Shown: positions 1 through 6,577, counted from the first letter of the stretch. The stretch is 8,100 nt of DNA from Oscillospiraceae bacterium (GCA_016297675.1 JAEDGE010000088.1:1-8100); one strand, 5' to 3'. The notes: generated by a model not told the origin, from the letters alone. Program-made: numbers and translations.

Positions 1-759
1 GATCACGACAGTTGTTGTATCCTGTGTGGTATCTTCCGTTGTGTCTGTTGTCGGCGGAACCGTTGTAGTATCCCCGCCAAAGCTTGTGTTCAGAAGGGTC
101 TGATATACCATATTGGTACGCTGTACGAATGCACTGTTAGAACCATAGCTGTCATTCAATGCGGCACGATACATATGATCCAGTGTAACCGCACTGTAAG
201 AACCGGCATAGCCAGCTGCACGGGTTGCAATTCTGGAAGCAATGCCGCAGCCGAAATTATAAATATCGGCATACAATACCAACGCACCTGCATCGGTCAG
301 CCCTTTGTTCTGACCAGAAACGATGTACCCTTGTACATCCGAAAAAGCAAGTGCATCCTGTGCTGCTACACCGGCATCGGTTGTCAGCAGTGTAGAAACT
401 GCATTTCCCTCAGAAACAGAAAATGTTCTGTAATCCCAGTTGGTAGCGGTCAGGATTTCATTGTAAAATGTATAGCCCAGAATGGACTGTGACAGAGCCG
501 GTGCATTGTTGCAGATGCTTTTCAGCAAATTCAATGCCCGTCCTGCGTGCCATTGCAGCTTACCGATGCTGCAGGCACCGCAGTCATTGCGGTTAACAGA
601 GCCGTAAGAACCTTCATGAGACATAATACAGGAGATTGCAGTAGATGTCATCTCGTCCAAGGATGCCGTTGCAGCATATACAGAACCGCCCATGAGAGAC
701 AACAGCAGAAGAAGAACTGTGATACAGGAACAAACGACTGCTGAAAGTTTTTTGAACAT
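1..759 (-). CDS. Secreted protein, possible lysozyme-like domain plus Thr-rich linker (3' end missing)
   Basis: The frame is open from ATG at 759 to the window edge (253 codons). Residues 1-29 form a clear signal peptide: positively charged MFKK, a Leu-rich core at about 13-23, and a VYA cleavage site at 27-29. The mature part has a motif with Glu49, then SIGKLQW at 64-70. A Glu followed 15-20 residues later by S-x-G-x-x-Q is the pattern of lysozyme/transglycosylase-fold enzymes, so a peptidoglycan-cleaving role outside the cell is plausible but inferred. Cys44, Cys60 and Cys63 surround the motif. From about residue 229 the sequence becomes a Thr/Asp/Pro-rich linker, so a further domain (cell-wall binding or dockerin, for example) probably lies beyond the window. 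The start is supported by AAAGGAG 8 bases upstream. Certain as a secreted coding gene; the catalytic assignment is tentative. Confidence 0.85.
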   Translation of the reverse strand, partial: MFKKLSAVVCSCITVLLLLLSLMGGSVYAATASLDEMTSTAISCIMSHEGSYGSVNRNDCGACSIGKLQWHAGRALNLLKSICNNAPALSQSILGYTFYNEILTATNWDYRTFSVSEGNAVSTLLTTDAGVAAQDALAFSDVQGYIVSGQNKGLTDAGALVLYADIYNFGCGIASRIATRAAGYAGSYSAVTLDHMYRAALNDSYGSNSAFVQRTNMVYQTLLNTSFGGDTTTVPPTTDTTEDTTQDTTTVVI

Positions 760-1076
760 AACGTATACTCCTTTGTTTTTTCACTTCAAAGCGCGTATAC
801 AGCAGTCTATGGCTGCATCGCTGGTACGGCAGCCGAATCTCCAAACGGCCGCTGCCGGCAATGCAATGGTATTCGATGCAGGGAAAAACGATGAAACAGA
901 CAGGACAGCATTCGTTGCAACAGGGTGCATTGTCCTGCAAAACCTACCGTTGGCGGAAACAGCCTGTATGCTTCGGGGTCTCTCTCCGTCTCGATCGCCT
1001 GCATTACAAAGGAACAGTCCGTTTTTCAACTGACTGTTTCACGGCAGAAATCGTTTTCTGATTTCTGTACCGTACT
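760..1076 (-). promoter_or_regulatory. Long structured 5' leader of the secreted protein gene (class unknown)
   Basis: This stretch lies between the minus-strand promoter and the ATG and has no convincing gene. On the minus strand it holds a series of perfect complementary segments. 1041-1044 with 1070-1073 plus 1045-1052 with 1060-1067 make 12 bp with a 2-base bulge. 1013-1019 pairs with 1032-1038, extendable to 9 bp. GGCG at 952-955 pairs with CGCC at 996-999. 901-907 pairs with 931-937. An outer 8-bp stem, 813-820 with 874-881, encloses a 7-bp stem, 827-833 with 851-857. Such a long leader before a secreted gene suggests a cis-regulatory RNA. I looked for c-di-AMP (ydaO), c-di-GMP, cobalamin and T-box signatures and did not find them. 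Short reading frames here lack ribosome sites. Confidence 0.5.
768..774 (-). promoter_or_regulatory. Ribosome binding site of the secreted protein gene
   Basis: The minus strand reads AAAGGAG, 8 bases before the ATG at 759. This near-perfect Shine-Dalgarno sequence fixes the start codon and the coding strand. Confidence 0.85.
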
Positions 1077-1082
1077 GCATTT

Positions 1083-1111
1083 ATTATATCACACTTGTAA
1101 CCGTTTTGCAA
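1083..1111 (-). promoter_or_regulatory. Sigma-A promoter with extended -10 for the secreted protein gene
   Basis: On the minus strand the -35 is TTGCAA (1111-1106), followed by a 17-base spacer and a perfect -10 TATAAT (1088-1083) preceded by TGA, giving an extended -10. Predicted transcription start is about 1076, immediately before the first leader hairpin. Confidence 0.75.
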
Positions 1112-1325
1112 GACTTTTTCGTAACTTTTTTCCCTTCTTTATCGAGAAAGTACAGTGGGAAATACAAAAAAAGCGACTCGTTTGTGGAAAAAATACAAAG
1201 ATTTTGGACGATTTCACAACGTGTTCTCTCTTTTTTCGACAGAAACAGACAAATCACGCTGTCTATGCAGGAAAAATCCCGCCTATATAACTGGAAATCT
1301 TTTTCGAGAATTTACAGAAATTCGA
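1112..1325. other. AT-rich divergent spacer
   Basis: This stretch between the minus-strand promoter and the first plus-strand promoter is AT-rich with A and T runs. I see no gene and no convincing operator. Small open frames on both strands lack ribosome sites. It may hold regulator-binding or UP elements, but nothing specific can be supported. Confidence 0.5.
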
Positions 1326-1354
1326 TTGAATTCCAAAAAAATAGATGCTAAAAT
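1326..1354 (+). promoter_or_regulatory. Distal sigma-A promoter P1 upstream of glgP
   Basis: TTGAAT at 1326-1331, a 17-base spacer, then TAAAAT at 1349-1354 preceded by TGC, an extended -10. Predicted start is about 1361. With no terminator seen before 1749, its transcript could read through P2 into glgP, giving a leader near 390 bases, or it could make a separate small RNA. Confidence 0.6.
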
Positions 1355-1361
1355 AGAGAAC

Positions 1362-1493
1362 AGCGTGTACAGAGAATCATAAACAACAATTTGCAAGAAT
1401 CTGTCGGTTTTCCTGTTCTTTCTTTTCCGAATGCTGTATTTTCTGCAACTCCTGTCGGAAAAGTTTGGCGAAAACAGCAATTGAAAACACGCT
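1362..1493 (+). ncRNA. Candidate structured RNA starting at P1 (three-way junction)
   Basis: The predicted P1 transcript starts at the 5' arm of a perfect 7-bp closing stem: AGCGTGT (1362-1368) with ACACGCT (1487-1493). Inside, ACAGA (1369-1373) pairs with TCTGT (1400-1404). CTGTT (1413-1417) pairs with AACAG (1473-1477), leading to a 9-bp stem of 1422-1430 with 1455-1463. The architecture resembles a small RNA with a terminal helix, but there is no T-run terminator after 1493, and the segment overlaps the -35 of P2. It may instead be the 5' part of a long glgP leader. No known family recognised. Confidence 0.35.
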
Positions 1494-1509
1494 AAGAATA
1501 TAGTATAAT
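1481..1509 (+). promoter_or_regulatory. Proximal sigma-A promoter P2 of glgP
   Basis: TTGAAA at 1481-1486, a 17-base spacer and a perfect TATAAT at 1504-1509. Predicted start is A1516 or so. This is the best promoter match on the plus strand and should drive glgP. Confidence 0.85.
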
Positions 1510-1515
1510 TAGTAT

Positions 1516-1738
1516 AACCGCAGTCCATGTCCACCCGTCTTTGGGGGAACAACAACATGTTCGACGGCAAAAAGGAGCAAATTCTCCCGCTGCTGTCGCA
1601 GAAGCATGATCCTGACTGCTTGTTGCATCATGGGGAAAGTCCCCGATTGCATCTGCGGCATCACCGGTGCAGATGCCGCTCCCGCTGTGCAGTAGGTTGC
1701 TGCACAGTGCAGAAATGAATTTTCATGCATCGAGGAAC
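1516..1738 (+). promoter_or_regulatory. Structured glgP 5' leader with mutually exclusive stems (class unknown)
   Basis: About 230 bases separate the P2 start from the glgP ATG. Stems visible by eye: 1562-1568 with 1592-1598 (7 bp, one G-U) enclosing GGAG 1574-1577 with CTCC 1584-1587; CATGAT 1605-1610 with ATCATG 1627-1632; GGGGA 1632-1636 with TCCCC 1640-1644; and a 10-bp stem 1683-1692 with 1700-1709 (one G-U). Between the last two lie two perfect 8-bp stems that cannot form together: 1649-1656 with 1669-1676, and 1655-1662 with 1672-1679. No T-run terminator follows, so any control would more likely act on translation or RNA stability. No known riboswitch class recognised. A frame at 1527-1718 has no ribosome site and looks non-coding. 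Confidence 0.5.
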
Positions 1739-1748
1739 GGAGAAAATT

Positions 1749-4154
1749 ATGGAGAAAAAACAACTCACGCAAAAAGAAGAACTGAAACAACAGTTCATCG
1801 ACAGATTGCAGCTGGAATGCAACGTATCACCGGATGAGGCTTCTGATAAGCAGATTTATCAGACCCTGTCTGCCATGATGGTGCAGCGGCTCAAGCACAT
1901 GCGGCAGCACTTCATGAACAAAACCCATTCCGTCGGTGGCAAGAGCGTATACTACCTTTCTATGGAATTCCTGATGGGACGTTCCCTCAAGACCACCCTG
2001 TATAATCTGGAACTGGTAGACGATGTGACTTCCATTCTGAATGATTTCCACATCAACATCGACCAGATCTATGAATGCGAACCGGATGCTGGTCTGGGCA
2101 ATGGTGGTCTGGGCAGACTGGCTGCCTGCTATCTGGATGCCATGGCAACACAGGGCATTCCGGCAAAGGGACACTCCATCTGCTACGAATACGGCATCTT
2201 CCGGCAGGAATTGCAGGACGGCTGGCAGACCGAATATCCGGATAACTGGCTGCCGGGCGGTTCCGTTTGGCTGGATCCGAAGCCGGATGAAGCCATTGAA
2301 GTACACTTTGAAGGCGAGATTCAGGAATATTGGCAGGATTCCTACCACTACCTCTCTCACCACAATTACAACACTGTCCTTGCCATTCCGTATGACCTGT
2401 ATGTTTCCGGCTACGGCAGCGAAGGCGTTTCCACCCTGCGTCTGTGGCAGGCAAAGGCACCAAGCTTTGATATGCAGTCCTTCAACGAGGGCAACTATGC
2501 AAATGCACTGAGCCAGAACTCCATGGCAAATGCCATTTCCAAGGTACTGTATCCGAACGACAACCATCTCGAGGGCAAATCTCTCCGTCTGCGTCAGCAG
2601 TACTTCCTATGTGCTGCTGCGGTTGGTGACATCGTAAACCACCACATGAGCGTATACGGTACACTGGACAACCTGCACGAAAAGGTTGCCATCCACATCA
2701 ACGACACGCACCCGACACTCGCCATTCCGGAACTGATGCGGGTGCTGCTGGATGACTGCGGCTATACCTGGGATCACGCATGGCACATTGTCACCAACAC
2801 CTTTGCTTACACCAACCACACGGTTATGGCAGAGGCTCTGGAAAAGTGGGATGTCAACCTTGTAAAGCAGGTTATCCCGAGAATCTTCCAGATTATTGTA
2901 GAAATCAACAACCGGTACTGTGCAAGCCTGATGGAACGCAACGGCTACGACAGTGCAAAGACCACCAGAATGTCCATCATCAAGGACAACCAGATCCACA
3001 TGGCAACGCTCTGCGTCATGGCTTCCCACAGCGTCAACGGCGTTTCCAAGCTGCATTCAGAAATCATCAAGCAGTCTGTCTTCCATGAAGAATATCTGGA
3101 TACCCCGAACAAGTTCAAGAATGTCACAAACGGTATTGCCTACAGAAGATGGCTGTATCAGTCCAATCCGGGTTTGACTGCCCTGCTGCGGGAAAAGATC
3201 GGCAACAAGTTCCTGACGGACGGCAGTGAGCTGAAGAAGCTGGCAGTCTTTGAAAATGATAAGACCGTTCTGGAACAGCTGCGGAAAATCAAGAAGAACA
3301 ACAAGGAACGGTTTGCCAAGTATGTAAAGAACAAGAGCGGTATCATCCTGAATACCGACAGCATCTTTGATGTACAGGTAAAGCGTCTGCACGAATACAA
3401 GCGGCAGCACCTGAATGTCATGAACATCCTCGCACAGTATCAGTACCTGCTGGACAACCCGAATGCCGATTTCACCCCGAAGACCTATATCTTTGCAGCA
3501 AAGGCAGCACCGGGTTACTATCTGGCAAAGCAGATTATCAAGATGATCTGGGCACTGTCCGAAGAAATCCGGAAGAATCCGAGAATTTCCGAAAAGCTGT
3601 CCGTTTACTTCCTCGAAGATTATAAGGTTACGCTGTCCGAACTGCTGATGCCGGCAAGTGATATTTCTGAGCAGATTTCGCTGGCTGGTACGGAAGCTTC
3701 CGGTACAGGAAACATGAAGCTGATGCTGAACGGTGCTGTCACATTGGGCACACTGGACGGTGCAAACATCGAAATCGGCGATGCTGTCGGGGAAGAAAAC
3801 ATTCTCATCTTTGGTATGAAGACCGAAGAAGTGAATGCCCTCAAGGCTCGTGGCTATCATCCAGGTCAGTACTACGACCAGAACCCGATCATTCACAGCT
3901 GTATCGACCGGATGTATGCCGGCATCAACGGCTGTCAGTTCAATGAGGTTGCCAACTCCCTGAGAAATGTTGACCCGTATATGGTACTGGCAGACTTCGA
4001 TTCCTATGCAGCCATCCAGAAGAAGAGCTCAGAACTGTATCGGGATACCGAAAAGTGGACCAAGATGTCTCTGAACAATATTGCCGGTGCAGGTATCTTC
4101 TCTGCTGACCGTGCCGTGAATGAATATGCAAGAGAAATCTGGGGTGTGAAGTAA
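1749..4154 (+). CDS. glgP: Glycogen/maltodextrin phosphorylase (GT35)
   Basis: Complete 801-residue cytoplasmic enzyme, normal for the family. It removes terminal alpha-1,4-glucose from glycogen, starch or maltodextrin with phosphate, giving glucose-1-phosphate. The whole length is a GT35 phosphorylase. Family motifs in order: YLSMEFLMGRSL near the N-terminus, GLGNGGLGR at 115-123, HINDTH at 316-321, TNGIAYRRWL, RLHEYKRQ at 546-553, and the cofactor segment GTGNMKLMLNG, in which Lys657 should carry pyridoxal phosphate. ATG 1749 is chosen because GGAG at 1739-1742 sits 6 bases before it; an in-frame ATG at 1725 has no ribosome site. Transcription is probably from P2 (1481-1509), perhaps also P1, through a structured leader. 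A terminator-like hairpin follows, then the GH13 gene on the same strand. Whether glycogen or maltodextrin is preferred cannot be read from sequence. Confidence 0.97.
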   Translation: MEKKQLTQKEELKQQFIDRLQLECNVSPDEASDKQIYQTLSAMMVQRLKHMRQHFMNKTHSVGGKSVYYLSMEFLMGRSLKTTLYNLELVDDVTSILNDFHINIDQIYECEPDAGLGNGGLGRLAACYLDAMATQGIPAKGHSICYEYGIFRQELQDGWQTEYPDNWLPGGSVWLDPKPDEAIEVHFEGEIQEYWQDSYHYLSHHNYNTVLAIPYDLYVSGYGSEGVSTLRLWQAKAPSFDMQSFNEGNYANALSQNSMANAISKVLYPNDNHLEGKSLRLRQQYFLCAAAVGDIVNHHMSVYGTLDNLHEKVAIHINDTHPTLAIPELMRVLLDDCGYTWDHAWHIVTNTFAYTNHTVMAEALEKWDVNLVKQVIPRIFQIIVEINNRYCASLMERNGYDSAKTTRMSIIKDNQIHMATLCVMASHSVNGVSKLHSEIIKQSVFHEEYLDTPNKFKNVTNGIAYRRWLYQSNPGLTALLREKIGNKFLTDGSELKKLAVFENDKTVLEQLRKIKKNNKERFAKYVKNKSGIILNTDSIFDVQVKRLHEYKRQHLNVMNILAQYQYLLDNPNADFTPKTYIFAAKAAPGYYLAKQIIKMIWALSEEIRKNPRISEKLSVYFLEDYKVTLSELLMPASDISEQISLAGTEASGTGNMKLMLNGAVTLGTLDGANIEIGDAVGEENILIFGMKTEEVNALKARGYHPGQYYDQNPIIHSCIDRMYAGINGCQFNEVANSLRNVDPYMVLADFDSYAAIQKKSSELYRDTEKWTKMSLNNIAGAGIFSADRAVNEYAREIWGVK

Positions 4155-4176
4155 ATTTTTCCACTTCAGTGACTGT

Positions 4177-4217
4177 AAAAAAGCGGGAGAGAGCACGTTA
4201 CTCTCTCCTGCTTTTTT
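4177..4217 (+). terminator. Intrinsic terminator-like hairpin between glgP and the GH13 gene
   Basis: An A6 run (4177-4182) precedes the stem 4183-4193 with 4201-4211 (11 bp including one G-U), loop CACGTTA, then a T6 run (4212-4217). The A and T runs extend the helix to about 17 bp, and the element could work in both directions. It lies 23 bases after the glgP stop and only 17 bases before the next ribosome site, with no clear promoter in between, so it probably attenuates rather than fully ends transcription. Confidence 0.85.
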
Positions 4218-4234
4218 CAAAAGTGCTACAAAGG

Positions 4235-4241
4235 AAAGGAG
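4235..4241 (+). promoter_or_regulatory. Ribosome binding site that fixes a TTG start
   Basis: AAAGGAG lies 8 bases before TTG at 4250. No in-frame ATG is nearby (the ATG at 4258 is out of frame), and an in-frame GTG at 4169 lies upstream of the terminator hairpin with no ribosome site, so TTG is the start. Confidence 0.8.
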
Positions 4242-4249
4242 TCCTCTCA

Positions 4250-6172
4250 TTGAATCCATGTATCTATGACAGCTGGGATTTACAGTATAAGAAACCGTTC
4301 GGTGCGATCCGGCGGCGTTCCGACTGTGAATTTACCATTTCTCTGCCGGAAGGTGTGACACCGGATTTTCCGCCGGTGATGGTACTCTTCCGGACAGGTT
4401 TCAAAGAACGTTTTCTGCCGATGAATGCGATCGGCGAACAGAATGGAAGAAAATGCTATCAGGTTGTATACAGCCCGAAATATGCCGGTGTGCACTATTA
4501 CTACTTCGCTTACACCTGTAACGGCACCCGACACTATATCAAGCGGGGCAATGCCCATGAAGCAGCCATTGACCACGGCGAACTATATCAACTGACTGTA
4601 TTTTCTAAACACTATGAAACACCGGATTTCCTCAAAGGCGGTATTATGTACCAGATTTTCCCTGACCGCTTCTGCAAGAGCGGCAAACCGCATGAAAATG
4701 TTCCGACTGACCGTGTGATGCGGGATGATTGGAACGGTACACCGTATTATAAGCCCGATGCCAATGGACATGTCTGGAACAACGACTATTTCGGCGGTGA
4801 CTTGGAGGGCATTCGCAGCAAACTGGATTATCTGGAAAACCTCGGTGTCACCTGTATCTATCTGAATCCCATCTTTGAATCCCATGAAAACCACCGGTAT
4901 AATACCGCTAACTATCGCAATGTAGACCCACTGCTTGGCACGAACGAGGACTTCCAGACACTCTGTGAAGATGCCGCAAAGCACGGCATTTCCGTCATTC
5001 TGGATGGAGTCTTCTCCCACACAGGGGCAGACAGCATTTATTTCAACAAGTTCGGACGCTATGATACCGTTGGGGCATGGCAATCTACAGAAAGCCCATA
5101 TTATAGCTGGTATTCCTTCTTTGGGGACAAACAGTACGAAGCATGGTGGGGCATTGATACCCTGCCGAATGTCAACGAGTGCAATCCGGATTATCTGAAC
5201 TATATCTGCGGAGATGGCGGCGTACTGGATGACTGGATTTCGCTGGGGGCTGCCGGTTATCGTCTGGACGTTGCGGACGAGCTGCCGGATGGCTTTTTGG
5301 ATGCCCTGCGGAAATGTGTCAAGAAACACGGCAAGGAAAAAATCGTCATTGGCGAAGTTTGGGAAGATGCCTCCAACAAGGAGAGCTATGGAGTCAAGCG
5401 GCGGTATCTGCTGGGCGACCAGCTGGACAGCGTCATGAATTACCCGTTCCGTGAAGCCATTATCCACTATATTAAAGGCATGGATGCAAACCATTTCAAG
5501 GACTGGATTATGGGCATTCTGGAAAACTACCCGAAGCAGACCGTGGATGTTCTGATGAACTTTGTTTCCACACACGATATTGAACGTGCCATCAACCGGT
5601 TCGGCGGTCAGAACTGCGATGACAAGTCCAAGGACTGGATGGCAGAAAACTGGCTGTCTGAAGCAGAATACAACCATGGCAAACAGCTGCTCAAGGCAGC
5701 AATGGTGCTGCAATTCTTCCTGCCGGGTGTCCCAAGCATTTATTATGGGGATGAAGTGGGTTTGCAGGGCTGGAAAGACCCGTTCAACCGCCGTTGTTTC
5801 CCGTGGGGCAACGAGGACACGGATTTGCTGGAGTATACCAAACAGCTTGGGATTCTGCGAAAGAGCAGTTCTGTTTTTGTGGATGGAGAAATGGAATTTC
5901 TGCTGACGGAACAGGAACTACTGGCATTCTCTCGTTTCCACCGCAGCACGGGAGAAAGTGTCGTCATTGTTCTGAACCGGAGCGACAAAACCAATCACTT
6001 TGATTTGAACGATGCAGCACTGCACAAATACGCTCTGAGCAATGTGGCAGCGGGAATCTGCGAAGAGGACAAGCTGGTACTGCCGCCATACTCTTATGCA
6101 GCCATGTTCGCTGTGCGGACAGTGGACAGTGACTTGGAAAAAACCACTGCGGAAGAGCCAAAGGAAGCGTAA
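4250..6172 (+). CDS. Cytoplasmic GH13 alpha-amylase / neopullulanase-type glycosidase
   Basis: A 640-residue GH13 enzyme with no signal peptide, so it acts on internal maltodextrin, cyclodextrin or glycogen-derived chains. Residues about 1-125 form a beta-rich N-terminal domain (CBM34-like by position). The catalytic barrel begins at MYQIFPDRF (133-141). Conserved regions: LNPIFES; region I DGVFSHTG with Asp252 and His257; region II GYRLDVADE with nucleophile Asp340; region III IGEVWED with acid/base Glu369; region IV FVSTHDIER with His442 and Asp443. All three catalytic acids are present. A C-terminal beta domain covers about 545-630. The layout fits the neopullulanase/cyclomaltodextrinase group (subfamily 20 or 39); exact specificity is not readable. 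The start is TTG with a strong ribosome site; the N-terminus (NPCIYDSWD then PFGAI) fits family starts. It lies downstream of glgP and probably relies on read-through. Region IV has Thr where many amylases have Asn, and region I has Ser where Asn is usual. Confidence 0.93.
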   Translation: MNPCIYDSWDLQYKKPFGAIRRRSDCEFTISLPEGVTPDFPPVMVLFRTGFKERFLPMNAIGEQNGRKCYQVVYSPKYAGVHYYYFAYTCNGTRHYIKRGNAHEAAIDHGELYQLTVFSKHYETPDFLKGGIMYQIFPDRFCKSGKPHENVPTDRVMRDDWNGTPYYKPDANGHVWNNDYFGGDLEGIRSKLDYLENLGVTCIYLNPIFESHENHRYNTANYRNVDPLLGTNEDFQTLCEDAAKHGISVILDGVFSHTGADSIYFNKFGRYDTVGAWQSTESPYYSWYSFFGDKQYEAWWGIDTLPNVNECNPDYLNYICGDGGVLDDWISLGAAGYRLDVADELPDGFLDALRKCVKKHGKEKIVIGEVWEDASNKESYGVKRRYLLGDQLDSVMNYPFREAIIHYIKGMDANHFKDWIMGILENYPKQTVDVLMNFVSTHDIERAINRFGGQNCDDKSKDWMAENWLSEAEYNHGKQLLKAAMVLQFFLPGVPSIYYGDEVGLQGWKDPFNRRCFPWGNEDTDLLEYTKQLGILRKSSSVFVDGEMEFLLTEQELLAFSRFHRSTGESVVIVLNRSDKTNHFDLNDAALHKYALSNVAAGICEEDKLVLPPYSYAAMFAVRTVDSDLEKTTAEEPKEA

Positions 6173-6189
6173 CAAATCGGTATTCTATA

Positions 6190-6240
6190 GAAAAATGCAA
6201 TGGGGACAGATACTCCATTGCATTTTTTGTTTGCTATCCT
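6190..6240 (+). repeat. Hairpin repeat copy 1; terminator of the GH13 gene
   Basis: A5 then TGCAATGG (6196-6203) pairs with CCATTGCA (6215-6222) followed by T6, giving an intrinsic terminator 18 bases after the GH13 stop. The same 51-base segment, including 12 bases beyond the hairpin, recurs at 6578-6628. The copies differ by one A gained and one T lost, on opposite arms of the stem. Confidence 0.85.
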
Positions 6241-6577
6241 CATCGGATGATACACAAATCCATTTTCCGATTTCTTAGGGAAACCTTGTCTGAACCGTCC
6301 GGCAGAATCGCTACGCTGTCTGCCTGTGACCGCTGTCCGCCCTGTCCTGTATCTCAATTTGCAGCCTGACTGCACTAATTTTTTGTATTGCATACCGTTT
6401 TTGTTTTTTTAGATGGCGGACATCGGATTGCTTGTTTCTCATCCGCTTACCTTGTTCAAATTTGCAATGTTTTGCAGAGGGCAGCTTGCCCTCTGCACTC
6501 CTCGCCGAGCTGAGCCAGCTCGACCCCAGTTCGCCATTCGGCGGATCAAACTTGTTCCTCGAACGCACGTTAATACA
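6241..6577. other. Non-coding hairpin-rich segment between the repeat copies
   Basis: These 337 bases have no convincing gene: open frames on both strands lack ribosome sites and run into the flanking hairpins. It contains GGCAGA 6301-6306 with TCTGCC 6319-6324; an 11-bp stem 6473-6483 with 6487-6497 and a 3-base loop; CGAGCT 6506-6511 with AGCTCG 6517-6522; CGCC 6532-6535 with GGCG 6540-6543; and GTTC 6554-6557 with GAAC 6561-6564. No transposase and no terminal inverted repeats are seen. It may be a small non-autonomous or dispersed intergenic element. Confidence 0.45.

Noticed and set aside
941..1010. c-di-AMP (ydaO) riboswitch in the secreted gene leader
   Set aside because: A GTAGG and a GACCCC are present, but the conserved GGGGTGAATCC and GTCAGCTAACCTCG-type segments are missing.
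781..1029. 82-residue minus-strand frame inside the leader of the secreted gene
   Set aside because: No ribosome site before its ATG, no recognisable domain, and the stretch is better explained by paired stems.
1096..1111. cre-like catabolite site overlapping the minus-strand -35
   Set aside because: The central CG and right half fit, but the left half lacks the TG at the required distance.
1547..1562. GAAC...GTTC palindrome as a LexA site
   Set aside because: The half-sites are separated by 8 bases, not the 4 expected for a Firmicute LexA box.
1632..1644. GGGGAAAGTCCCC resembling the GAGGAAAGTCC motif of RNase P RNA
   Set aside because: It is a local hairpin; the other conserved RNase P regions are absent and the space to glgP is too short.
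1527..1718. Small 63-residue plus-strand reading frame in the glgP leader
   Set aside because: No ribosome site, Cys/His/Arg-rich composition typical of a chance frame, and it overlaps the paired RNA segments.
1725..1748. ATG at 1725 as the glgP start
   Set aside because: No ribosome site precedes it; GGAG at 1739-1742 is correctly placed for ATG 1749 and would itself be inside the extended gene.
1827..2567. Long minus-strand frames opposite glgP and the GH13 gene (also 3057-3896 and 4583-5713)
   Set aside because: They mirror the codon pattern of well-recognised plus-strand enzymes, lack ribosome sites and have no recognisable motifs.
4169..4249. GTG start at 4169 giving a 667-residue GH13 protein
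   Set aside because: The extra 27 codons translate the terminator hairpin, there is no ribosome site before 4169, and AAAGGAG sits 8 bases before TTG 4250.
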